This document shows, one piece after another, positions 35,394 to 43,875 of a stretch of 51,033 bases of DNA (position 1 is the stretch's first letter; each line of letters opens with the position of its first letter). Source of the DNA: an uncultured Verrucomicrobiota bacterium (GTDB taxonomy: Bacteria > Verrucomicrobiota > Verrucomicrobiae > Verrucomicrobiales > DEV007). The stretch is from NCBI GenBank assembly GCA_902591645.1, contig CACJBM010000007.1:1-51033 (forward strand). The letters are read 5' to 3'. The position numbers and the translations under genes are program-made. A model generated the notes under the pieces. That model was given only the letters and a program-made list of their open reading frames with translations, was not told where the DNA came from and searched no databases.

Positions 35394-35475
35394 CTTTTAC
35401 CCTTAATTCTTTGGTTAAGTGTTTAAACTTAAGCCTTCAGTCGCATTCTATCAACGGGAAATAGCTCCGAACTCA

Positions 35476-35504
35476 TTGACCCATAAATTTGCCAGTGCTA
35501 ATGT
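35476..35504 (+). promoter_or_regulatory. ileS: probable ileS promoter
   Basis: TTGACC (35476-35481), a 17-base spacer, then TAATGT (35499-35504), 19 bases before the ileS ATG. No T-box leader fits in the space. Confidence 0.45.
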
Positions 35505-35523
35505 CCGCGCTCTTTAAAACATT

Positions 35524-38286
35524 ATGGGCGACACGGGACCAAATTATAAAGATACCTTAAATCTACCTAAAACCGATTTTCCAATGCGTGCGGGGCTCGT
35601 TGAAAGCGAACCTCAAAGGCTAGATAAATGGGACCAAATTGGACTTTACGAAAAAATCCAAACTTCTCGTAAGAACGAAGGGTCTGAAAAATACATCCTT
35701 CATGATGGCCCTCCATTTGCGAATGGAGATGTACACATGGGAACTGCCCTCAATAAGCTTCTCAAAGATTTAGTCATTAAGTCGAAATCAATGTTCGGAA
35801 TGGAGACTCCTTATATCCCGGGTTGGGATTGTCATGGTCTGCCCATCGAATACAAAGTAGTTGAAAAGGCTCAGGGACTTGACCCTGCAGAAATTAGGCG
35901 TAGATGTGATTCATTTGCACGAAATTTTATAGACATCCAAAGAAACAGTTTTCGACGTTTGGGTGTTCTTGCTGATTGGCAAAACCCTTACCTCACACTA
36001 GATCCCACTTACGAGGCAGACATCATTCGTGCCTTCGCAAAGTTCATTGATAAGGACTTAGTCTATGCCAGCAAAAAACCTGTCCAATGGAGCTTCGGGG
36101 CTCAGACGGCTCTAGCAGAGGCAGAAGTCGAATACAAAGATGTCACCGACACTTCTATTTATGTAAAGTTTCCTATTAAATCCGGACACCTTGCAGGTGC
36201 TTCATCACTAGTTATTTGGACCACTACGCCATGGACTCTGCCTGCAAACATGGCAATCGCCCTCAATGAACAATTAACTTATATTGATGGCGAGTTCAAA
36301 AATGATGAAGGAGTAACTCAGCGACTAGTTATTGCTAAAGAACTAATTGAAAAATTCTCCTTGGCTACAAATTTAACTCTCACAGCAAAGCACAGTGAGA
36401 TAAAAGGTAGCCAATTTTCAAATTCAATCACCCAGCATCCTTTCATATCTCGTGATTCCCCAGTAATATTTGCAAATTTCGTCACAACCGAAACAGGAAC
36501 AGGAGCAGTCCACATTGCTCCTGGCCACGGTGGCGATGACTACCTAGCTGGAAAAGAGGCGGGCTTGGACATTTTATCTCCTGTCGATGACCTCGGCAAT
36601 TATACAGAAGAAGTAGGAATACCTGAGCTTGTAGGAAACCACGTACTAAGATCTAACGAGCCCATAATTGACATACTCAATTCAAAAAAAGCTCTACTTG
36701 GAAAAGAAGAATACGAACATTCCTATCCTCATTGTTGGAGATCCAAAACGCCCATTATTTTCCGTGCAGTCCCACAATTTTTTATTGCTATTGACGCATT
36801 CCGCAAAGAAGCACTTGAAGAAATTGATACTGTCGAATGGCTGCCAAATAAAAATAGAAACAGAATTTACGGAACAGTCGAGTCAAGACCTGACTGGTGC
36901 ATCTCCCGCCAACGAACATGGGGAGTTCCATTGCCAGTTTTTTATCAAGTCGATGGCAGCCCTATAATTGATGGAGATCTCGCTCGCCAAGTTGCCGAAA
37001 TCCTTGAAAAAGAAGGCTCAAATCTATGGTTCGAACAAGATGATAGCTGGTGGGCTGATAAAATGAATCTTCCTGAAGGAACATCCCGCTGCAAAGATAC
37101 TCTTGATGTATGGATCGATTCTGGTTCTAGCCATGTAGCCGTATGCGATCGCCACCCGGAACTTAGCTCCCCCGCAGACCTTTACCTTGAAGCAACAGAT
37201 CAGCACAGGGGATGGTTCCAAAGCTCCTTAATGATAAGCATGGTGACCAGAGGAACCGCACCATATAAATCTGTTCTCACTCATGGTTTCGTTGTTGATC
37301 AAGATACTGGGAAAAAAGTTTCAAAATCGGATCAAGCCAATTCAAAAGACAAAAAGAAAAAGAAAAAAGTTAAACCCATGGAAGCAGATCATTTTGTTTC
37401 CAAATTTGGAGCAGATATACTTCGCCTATGGGTCGCTAGTGTTGACTGGGAAACTGAAGTTCCTTTCGGAGAAGGCCTATTCAAGCAAACTTCTGATACA
37501 TACAGGCGAATTCGTAATACATTGCGAATTCTTTTGGGTAATCTTCATGATTTTGATAACAAAAAAGACGCAATCCCTTATGCCAAAATGTCGATCATTG
37601 ATCAGTGGATTCTTGAACGCTTGCATCAGGTGACTCTTGAATGCGCAAAAGGGTACGAAACATTTCAGTTCAGAAAAGCGTATAACGCTATCAACAACTT
37701 CTGCACCAACGATTTAAGTAGCATTTATATCGATATAACTAAAGACAGAATGTATTGTGACCTTCCAGATGCTCACAAAAGGCGTTCGACTCAAACATGT
37801 ATGTCTAAGGTTTTTAACGACCTATGCCATTTACTAGCCCCAATACTATGTTACACAGCCGACGAAGCGTGGGAACATGCCGGTCATTCACCGGGTGACA
37901 TTCATTGTGCTTTGTTCCCCAAGCCTGACCCAGAGCATGTGCCAGGTAATGCCATTCAAAAAGTCGATCAATTGCTAAGTTACAGGAATTTGATACAACA
38001 ATCGATTGAGCCTTTAAGACAAGAAAAAGTAATCAGATCTAATTACGAGGCTTCGGTTCAACTTTCGTTAGCAGAAGGCAGTGCTACACCAGAGGAATTA
38101 CTAGGCAGCGCAGAAGATGTTAATGAATTCTTCATGCTCAGCTCACTCAGCATTATCACAGATCAGGGAGGACCCACAGCAACTACTGCGAAGTCCACTC
38201 ATCCAAAGTGCCCCAGATGCTGGAGACTATTAGAGACCCAGCATGAGTATTATCTGTGCCCTCGCTGTGAAAAAGCAATCAACTAA
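35524..38286 (+). CDS. ileS: isoleucyl-tRNA synthetase
   Basis: Class I aminoacyl-tRNA synthetase charging tRNA-Ile. The HIGH element reads HMGT (71-74) in PPFANGDVHMGTALNK. The KMSKS element reads KVSKS (598-602) and is followed by a lysine-rich stretch with six Lys in a row (610-615), before FGADILRLWVAS. The editing domain lies in the middle (about 190-400). The C-terminal zinc ribbon has CPRC and a second CPRC pair in the last 25 residues. Length is 920 residues. The gene is single and its 3' end overlaps the convergent AKR gene by 4 bases. Confidence 0.96.
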   Translation: MGDTGPNYKDTLNLPKTDFPMRAGLVESEPQRLDKWDQIGLYEKIQTSRKNEGSEKYILHDGPPFANGDVHMGTALNKLLKDLVIKSKSMFGMETPYIPGWDCHGLPIEYKVVEKAQGLDPAEIRRRCDSFARNFIDIQRNSFRRLGVLADWQNPYLTLDPTYEADIIRAFAKFIDKDLVYASKKPVQWSFGAQTALAEAEVEYKDVTDTSIYVKFPIKSGHLAGASSLVIWTTTPWTLPANMAIALNEQLTYIDGEFKNDEGVTQRLVIAKELIEKFSLATNLTLTAKHSEIKGSQFSNSITQHPFISRDSPVIFANFVTTETGTGAVHIAPGHGGDDYLAGKEAGLDILSPVDDLGNYTEEVGIPELVGNHVLRSNEPIIDILNSKKALLGKEEYEHSYPHCWRSKTPIIFRAVPQFFIAIDAFRKEALEEIDTVEWLPNKNRNRIYGTVESRPDWCISRQRTWGVPLPVFYQVDGSPIIDGDLARQVAEILEKEGSNLWFEQDDSWWADKMNLPEGTSRCKDTLDVWIDSGSSHVAVCDRHPELSSPADLYLEATDQHRGWFQSSLMISMVTRGTAPYKSVLTHGFVVDQDTGKKVSKSDQANSKDKKKKKKVKPMEADHFVSKFGADILRLWVASVDWETEVPFGEGLFKQTSDTYRRIRNTLRILLGNLHDFDNKKDAIPYAKMSIIDQWILERLHQVTLECAKGYETFQFRKAYNAINNFCTNDLSSIYIDITKDRMYCDLPDAHKRRSTQTCMSKVFNDLCHLLAPILCYTADEAWEHAGHSPGDIHCALFPKPDPEHVPGNAIQKVDQLLSYRNLIQQSIEPLRQEKVIRSNYEASVQLSLAEGSATPEELLGSAEDVNEFFMLSSLSIITDQGGPTATTAKSTHPKCPRCWRLLETQHEYYLCPRCEKAIN

Positions 38287-39314
38287 GCCTCTCCTGCCCA
38301 TAAAGACGGCGGCAAATTGATTTTAGATAATAGACTATCAATTTTTTCTATTTCTTCTGATGAAAATTCACAAGCATGGACACTCTTGCAATTCTCAATT
38401 ATTTGCTTCGGTGAGCTGGCACCAATCAACGCAGAAGTGACCCGACCATCACGTAGGACCCAAGAAAGTGCCATTTGCGCCAATGATTGACCACGTTCAT
38501 TTGCTACCTCATTTAATTTACGCAAACAATCAATAATCGACTCATTCAATTCCCCTTCTCTAATCAAACCTTGTGTATTTGCTGCTCTAGAAGACTCTGG
38601 AATTCCATTCAAATACTTGTCTGTCAATAGTCCTTGATAGAGTGGACAAAAGGCAATGATTCCCATCCCATTATTTTCAGCAGTATCCAGTAAACTTGTT
38701 TCGATCCACCGATTAAACATTGAATAGTTCGGTTGGTGTATAATGATTGGCGCCCAGCCATTCTCTTTGCAGATACTGACAGCTTTAATAGTCTGATCAG
38801 AACTATAGCTACTAATACCTGCGTAAAGAGCCTTTCCTTGCTCGACTGCTGAATTGAGAGCTCCCAGCGTTTCTTCCATCGGTGTATCAGGATCAAAGCG
38901 ATGGCTATAAAAAAGGTCAACATACTGCATATCTAGCCTTTCTAAGGATTGATCTAAGCTATTTAAAAGATACTTACGTGAGCCCCATTCTCCATATGGA
39001 CCGGGCCACATATCATACCCAGCCTTACTCGAAACAACAATTTCATGGCGGGGAAGACTTTTTAGTATCCTACCGGCATTTACTTCTGCGCTCCCATAAG
39101 GAGGCCCGTAATTGTTAGCAAGGTCAAAGTGAGTGATCCCTTGATCGAATGCTGTATAAACAATTTCTCGCTGTAATTCAGTGACATTATCGCCTCCAAA
39201 AGTGTGCCAGAAACCGAGTGTAATGGCTGGTAATTTTAGTCCCCACTGACCGCATCGCCTATAATTCATTCGCCCATCATAACGTTGAGGGTCAGCTATA
39301 TAATTTGAAGCCAT
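38283..39314 (-). CDS. gpr: YghZ-type aldo/keto reductase (L-glyceraldehyde 3-phosphate reductase family)
   Basis: An NADPH-dependent TIM-barrel reductase of 343 residues that closely matches E. coli YghZ (Gpr) along its length: NYRRCGQWGLKLPAITLGFWH, DLANNYGPPYGSAE, KAGYDMWPGPYG, FYSHRFDPDTPMEET and LSWVLRDGRVTSALIGAS. The tetrad Asp, Tyr, Lys and His are in these segments. It reduces L-glyceraldehyde 3-phosphate or other aldehydes. The sulfatase gene lies 151 bases upstream on the same strand. It converges with ileS with 4 bases of overlap. Confidence 0.88.
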   Translation of the reverse strand: MASNYIADPQRYDGRMNYRRCGQWGLKLPAITLGFWHTFGGDNVTELQREIVYTAFDQGITHFDLANNYGPPYGSAEVNAGRILKSLPRHEIVVSSKAGYDMWPGPYGEWGSRKYLLNSLDQSLERLDMQYVDLFYSHRFDPDTPMEETLGALNSAVEQGKALYAGISSYSSDQTIKAVSICKENGWAPIIIHQPNYSMFNRWIETSLLDTAENNGMGIIAFCPLYQGLLTDKYLNGIPESSRAANTQGLIREGELNESIIDCLRKLNEVANERGQSLAQMALSWVLRDGRVTSALIGASSPKQIIENCKSVHACEFSSEEIEKIDSLLSKINLPPSLWAGEA

Positions 39315-39465
39315 AGTTTATATCATTGCCATAAGCACAAACAGAAATCGAGAGAATTCACCTCTACTAAGACTATAACTTTAATAGAAGGGCTAACATC
39401 AAATGGTAGAATCTTTGGATCCGATTAATGATAGACTTGATTTGTTTTCTTTTTGTTTGGGGACA

Positions 39466-40863
39466 TTACTTATTACGATTCAGAATTCGGGGCGACGCTT
39501 TTTCCACCCATCCCGCTTTGCGCTGTCCCTTCCCTTGCATCCCTAAGTCTCCAAGATCTTTGCGCGCCTCGTTGGCCCATTTTTGTAAACTCTTAACTAC
39601 TTTTGGATTGTCAGCGGCGACATTTTTATCTTCATGGATATCTTCAGCCAAGTTATAAAGTGCAAGTTCTTTTCTCCCTTCTGGTTTGCCCCAGTTACGC
39701 TTCTTTGATTCCATTTCGACAAAAAGCTTCCAATTCCCAGAGCGCACGGCCTGCAATTGGTCCATCTGGTAGTAGAAGAAAACATCACGGACATTTGATT
39801 TTTCCTTGCCGCTCAAAATTGGCCAGATATTGACTCCATCAATGGTACGATCATTGGGCATTTCACCTCCACTAATTGCAGCAAATGTAGGAAGTAAGTC
39901 TAAAGTACTGGTAATTAGATTACTTTTTGTCCCTGCAGGTATTTTGCCAGGCCAGCGAACGACACATGGGACACGCATGCCTCCTTCATCAGTCCGTCCC
40001 TTACGGCCTCTCAACGGCAAATTACTTCCCTGCTTTTCCCTAGCGGATCCATTGTCAGAAGTAAATAAGATTAGAGTTTGGTCATCAATTCCTTCTGATT
40101 TTACAGCCTTTAAAAGTTCACCCATTGACCAATCAATTTCCTGTACCCAATCACCGTAAGCTCCATCTTTACTACTATTTTTAAACTTTTTCCCAGGCAC
40201 CAAAGGTAAATGTACAGCCGTATGCGGAAGGTAGAGAAAGAATGGCTCATCACTGGAAGCCTTTATGAACTTAACTGCTTCCTTCGTGTACTGCTCCGTG
40301 ATCGTATCATCACGCTGAACGCTGTCTCTAATTACTGTCAAGTCGCGCACTAAAGGTAATGGCACCTGCTTGCGATTCATATCATTACTGTATGGAATGC
40401 CAAAATAGGAATCAAAGCCTTGGTTCGTTGGCATAAAATCAGGATGGTCTCCCAGGTGCCACTTCCCGATGCACATAGTACGGTATCCTTCATTTTTGAG
40501 AATTTCGGCTATCGTTATTTCATTAGGGTTTAGACCCTTGCGTGCTGCAGGAAAAAGAACACATAAATTCTTTTCATCAACATGCATATTAACCCTCCGA
40601 GGATAACAACCGGTCATTAGACTCGCGCGAGAAGGGGTACACACGGGGCATGTAGAATAGAAGTCAGTAAGACGCATCCCTTCTTTGGCCATTTGATCAA
40701 GTACTGGTGTCGCGTGTGTCTTTGAACCAAACGGACCAATGTCCCCATAACCTAAATCATCACAAAAGACTAAAATAACATTTGGCCCCTTTCCTTTGGC
40801 ACTTATAAATGAAAAAGGAATTAGAAAACAAAGAACAGTTAAAAGAAATACACGTTTTTCCAT
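39466..40863 (-). CDS. secreted type I sulfatase
   Basis: Arylsulfatase-family enzyme of 465 residues. The signal peptide (residues 1-22) puts it in the periplasm or outside. D35 and D36 (FCDDLGYGD) bind calcium. The formylglycine motif C-x-P-S-R is C75 (CTPSRASLMTGCYPRR), so maturation by an FGE-type enzyme is needed. LFTSDNGSA supplies more metal ligands. It probably releases sulfate from a sulfated polysaccharide or sugar. The reductase gene follows 151 bases on, and a zinc dehydrogenase/SDR pair is divergent. Confidence 0.92.
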   Translation of the reverse strand: MEKRVFLLTVLCFLIPFSFISAKGKGPNVILVFCDDLGYGDIGPFGSKTHATPVLDQMAKEGMRLTDFYSTCPVCTPSRASLMTGCYPRRVNMHVDEKNLCVLFPAARKGLNPNEITIAEILKNEGYRTMCIGKWHLGDHPDFMPTNQGFDSYFGIPYSNDMNRKQVPLPLVRDLTVIRDSVQRDDTITEQYTKEAVKFIKASSDEPFFLYLPHTAVHLPLVPGKKFKNSSKDGAYGDWVQEIDWSMGELLKAVKSEGIDDQTLILFTSDNGSAREKQGSNLPLRGRKGRTDEGGMRVPCVVRWPGKIPAGTKSNLITSTLDLLPTFAAISGGEMPNDRTIDGVNIWPILSGKEKSNVRDVFFYYQMDQLQAVRSGNWKLFVEMESKKRNWGKPEGRKELALYNLAEDIHEDKNVAADNPKVVKSLQKWANEARKDLGDLGMQGKGQRKAGWVEKASPRILNRNK

Positions 40864-40961
40864 ATAAAAAAATTAACACTAGTTCAAATCTGTAGCCTAT
40901 TACAAAATGAGCATATTTACATGGCTATTAGTGGTCATGTTGATTATAGATTTAATTTCCA

Positions 40962-42002
40962 ATGAAAGCACTGACTCTAGAGGCCTACAACCAACTAAGT
41001 TACGGGGACGCCCAAGATCCTGAATTTGGAAACACTGATGTGCTTATCCGTGTAAATGCATGCGGAATTTGCGGCAGCGACATTCACGGAATGGACGGAA
41101 GCACAGGCCGGAGGATCCCACCAATAATAATGGGCCACGAAGCTGCAGGAACTATCTCTTCTATTGGTTCGGAGGTGATGGGCTGGGAAGTAGGAGACAG
41201 AGTCACTTTTGATTCAACAATTTACTGTGGCTCATGTAAATATTGCAATGCAGGCAAAGTTAACCTCTGTGAAAATCGAAAAGTACTAGGGGTCTCTCCA
41301 GGCGAATATCGCCAACACGGCGCATTTGCAGAGTATGTCTCTGTACCAGAAAGAATTCTTTATAAGGTCCCTGATAATTTATCCTTCGAAGAGGCGGCAT
41401 TTGTTGAGCCAGTGTCCATTGCACTTCACGGAGTCAATCGGACCCCAGTTAAGGAAGGCGACACTGCAATCGTCATAGGCTCAGGAATGATTGGTTTACT
41501 AGTTATTCAGGCCCTAAGAATTAAAGGTGCTACTAAAATAATTGCCGTAGACATTGACCCTGAAAAAATAAAAACTGCAATTAGCGTCGGAGCCGACCAT
41601 GGAATCATCAGTGATGAAAATGCTCTAAAAGAAATAAATGCAATAACTGGAGACGGTGCTGACATAGCCATGGAAGTAGTCGGAATGTCCCCTACCCTCA
41701 ACCTTGCCATTGAAAGTGTTCGTAAGGGTGGCAGTATTGGCATCATTGGAAACTTACAAAACAAGACGGAATTTCCCTTACAATCAGTAGTCACACGCGA
41801 AATCACCATTTACGGATCATGTGCATCCGAATGCGAATACTCTGAGTCCCTTGAATTAATTGCAAATGGCTCAATAAAAGTCCGCAATATGATAACCGCT
41901 ATAGCTCCACTGTCAGAAGGGGCCGAATGGTTCAAGAGACTCCATGACGGCAAAGAAAACATGCTCAAAGTTATACTCAGACCAGACTCCGAAATAAATT
42001 AA
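40962..42002 (+). CDS. zinc-dependent medium-chain alcohol/polyol dehydrogenase
   Basis: MDR enzyme of 346 residues, similar to sorbitol or galactitol-1-phosphate dehydrogenases. The catalytic zinc site is in CGICGSDIHGMDG and GHEAAG. The structural zinc loop CGSCKYCNAGKVNLCEN has four Cys. The nucleotide-binding motif is VIGSGMIGLL, and AVDID suggests NAD. The substrate is unknown but the next gene, an SDR 27 bases on, suggests successive oxidations of a sugar acid or polyol. Confidence 0.88.
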   Translation: MKALTLEAYNQLSYGDAQDPEFGNTDVLIRVNACGICGSDIHGMDGSTGRRIPPIIMGHEAAGTISSIGSEVMGWEVGDRVTFDSTIYCGSCKYCNAGKVNLCENRKVLGVSPGEYRQHGAFAEYVSVPERILYKVPDNLSFEEAAFVEPVSIALHGVNRTPVKEGDTAIVIGSGMIGLLVIQALRIKGATKIIAVDIDPEKIKTAISVGADHGIISDENALKEINAITGDGADIAMEVVGMSPTLNLAIESVRKGGSIGIIGNLQNKTEFPLQSVVTREITIYGSCASECEYSESLELIANGSIKVRNMITAIAPLSEGAEWFKRLHDGKENMLKVILRPDSEIN

Positions 42003-42029
42003 ACTATTAACCAAATAACTATTTAAATC

Positions 42030-42809
42030 ATGTTCAGCATTGAAGGTAAAAAGGCATTTGTGAGTGGCGCAAGCCGAGGCCTGGGTCGTCAGTTTGCAAA
42101 TGCATTAGCAAAGGCCGGCGCTGATGTCGCAATTACAAGCAGAACATTATCCTCATTAGAAGGAACTAGCAAAGAGATCGAAGGCACGGGCACAAAATGT
42201 GTACCTCTAGAAATGGACGTTCTAGATCTAGAAAGCATACAGACAGCATCCACCAAAGCCGAACAAGAACTCGGCAAAATCGATATTCTAATCAATAATG
42301 CAGGCTGCAATATTAGAAAACCAGCACTCGACGTTACTTGGGAAGATTGGAACACAGTTGTTGATACAAATCTGAAAGGAGCTTTTTTCCTGGCTCAGGC
42401 CATTGCCAAGGGAATGACAGAAAGAAATTATGGCAGAATCGTTAATATTGGGTCCGTGACCTGCGTAGCCGGATATGCAGGCCTAGCCCCTTACGGAGCT
42501 AGCCGCGGCGGAATCAAACAAATGACCATGAGTCTTGCCCACGATTGGGGTAACAAGGGCGTTACAGTAAATTGTCTGGCCCCTGGCTGGTTTAAAACAG
42601 AGCAAAACTCCAAACTTTTTGACGATAAGAACTGGGTCGATTACATCGAAGAAAAAATCCCACTAGGAAGAATAGGCAAACCAAATGATCTTGATGGCAC
42701 TTGTTTATTCCTTTCCTCGGACGCAAGCGCCTACGTCACCGGCCAAACTATCCTCGTTGATGGCGGCATTTCAGTCGGTGCCGTTAGAGCCATGCCTAGC
42801 AGCGCCTAA
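42030..42809 (+). CDS. SDR oxidoreductase (gluconate 5-dehydrogenase-like) with catalytic Lys replaced by Arg
   Basis: Classical short-chain dehydrogenase of 259 residues. The cofactor motif GASRGLGR (13-20) and NNAG (89-92) are present and the catalytic Ser (about 142) and Tyr155 are in place. The YxxxK motif reads Y155-G-A-S-R159, so the catalytic lysine is an arginine. The C-terminal stretch CLAPGWFKTEQN is near gluconate 5-dehydrogenase. It is probably an NAD(P)-dependent sugar-acid enzyme acting with the upstream zinc dehydrogenase, 27 bases away. Confidence 0.88.
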   Translation: MFSIEGKKAFVSGASRGLGRQFANALAKAGADVAITSRTLSSLEGTSKEIEGTGTKCVPLEMDVLDLESIQTASTKAEQELGKIDILINNAGCNIRKPALDVTWEDWNTVVDTNLKGAFFLAQAIAKGMTERNYGRIVNIGSVTCVAGYAGLAPYGASRGGIKQMTMSLAHDWGNKGVTVNCLAPGWFKTEQNSKLFDDKNWVDYIEEKIPLGRIGKPNDLDGTCLFLSSDASAYVTGQTILVDGGISVGAVRAMPSSA

Positions 42810-42830
42810 CTTCCCATCAAAATAGAAACC

Positions 42831-43724
42831 CTAATCTAGAGCTTTATCTGCAGCCATTTTCTTCAAATCATCCAGCGTCGGCTTTAAATATTCGACATCA
42901 CTAAATGAGGCATTGCTGTTATCCGCTAATAAAGAAATTTTCGCAGTACCCCTAGGGATGCCTACATCAGACTTAATTAATAATTTGTCCTTAACGAAAA
43001 CCAGAAAAAATGTAGAAACCCATGCGATCTGAACTTCAGTGAATTTGCCCTCTCTCAGGCCACTCTTCTCATTACCCAAGTCCGTGTCAGGAGAAACGTT
43101 TGTATAGCCGCTAACGATCCCGGATGGAGTCACGCTAGCCAAGACCAGACTCTCTTTCGAATTAATAAATCCAATACTAGCGGTCTTCCTCTCATCCTTG
43201 GTATCTTTGTTATCATTATCTTCTATTTTCAATTTAAGTCGCACAACTAGATCTCCTTCGGGAGCTTCATGAAGTGCCACTGAATCCTCAAACACTGACT
43301 TCATCAATAAAATGCCCTCCCCATAGTCCATCCCTCCGTCCGGATCTTCAGGAATAATCCATGTATCGGGTAGAGATTCGGGCTTGAATAAAGAATTCCA
43401 TCTAGAATTTTCTGACGCGTCATTAGTTTCTGAAACGCTCACCTCCTTGCCCTCAGTCATCGCTGAGGCCAATTCCAAAACTGCCCGAGCAAGAGCGTCA
43501 TTCCCAGCCTTTGTTAGCTTCGACGATTCCAATTCTAACGTCTTAATAGTCGCGAGTCGCTTCTTCTTAATTAATTCTGAAGCTTTTTCATTAATATCCT
43601 TTTCATAAGCCTCGTACTCCTTAACCAATTTCTGTATGGCATACGGCAATCGCTCCTGAGAAAAAGAATCGGCACAGACGGTCAATACGATTAAGGCTAC
43701 AAATCTTCTAATTATCGAACTCAT
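42831..43724 (-). CDS. secreted protein with coiled coil and beta-sandwich-like domain
   Basis: I do not recognise this as a named family. A signal peptide (about residues 1-22) is followed by a helical, Lys/Glu-rich region (about 31-105), then a beta-rich domain (about 115-285) that looks like a LamG/concanavalin-type or DUF1080-like jelly roll (ISLLADNSNASFSDVEYLKP). I infer a periplasmic or surface carbohydrate-interacting protein. It is divergent from the PSD1 gene and converges with the SDR gene. Confidence 0.65.
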   Translation of the reverse strand: MSSIIRRFVALIVLTVCADSFSQERLPYAIQKLVKEYEAYEKDINEKASELIKKKRLATIKTLELESSKLTKAGNDALARAVLELASAMTEGKEVSVSETNDASENSRWNSLFKPESLPDTWIIPEDPDGGMDYGEGILLMKSVFEDSVALHEAPEGDLVVRLKLKIEDNDNKDTKDERKTASIGFINSKESLVLASVTPSGIVSGYTNVSPDTDLGNEKSGLREGKFTEVQIAWVSTFFLVFVKDKLLIKSDVGIPRGTAKISLLADNSNASFSDVEYLKPTLDDLKKMAADKALD

Positions 43725-43849
43725 TATTATCTTCAGTCTATAACCATTTAATTCTCCATCAAATACATCCTCATTACCAGATCGAATTAGTAATAATATT
43801 ACAAAATATTCAATGTTGATTACCTATTACTTGCAGAAAAGTCTTATAC

Positions 43850-43867
43850 CCTACAAATTTATGTAGG
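43850..43867 (+). other. hairpin just before the PSD1 start
   Basis: CCTACA (43850-43855), a six-base loop, then TGTAGG (43862-43867), ending eight bases before the TTG start at 43876. It could hinder or time translation. No T-tract follows, so it is not a terminator. Confidence 0.35.
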
Positions 43868-43875
43868 TGAAATAA

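Noticed and set aside
35394..35523. T-box leader before ileS
   Set aside because: There is no T-box sequence or specifier-loop arrangement; only short CTTAA/TTAAG repeats and a simple promoter match.
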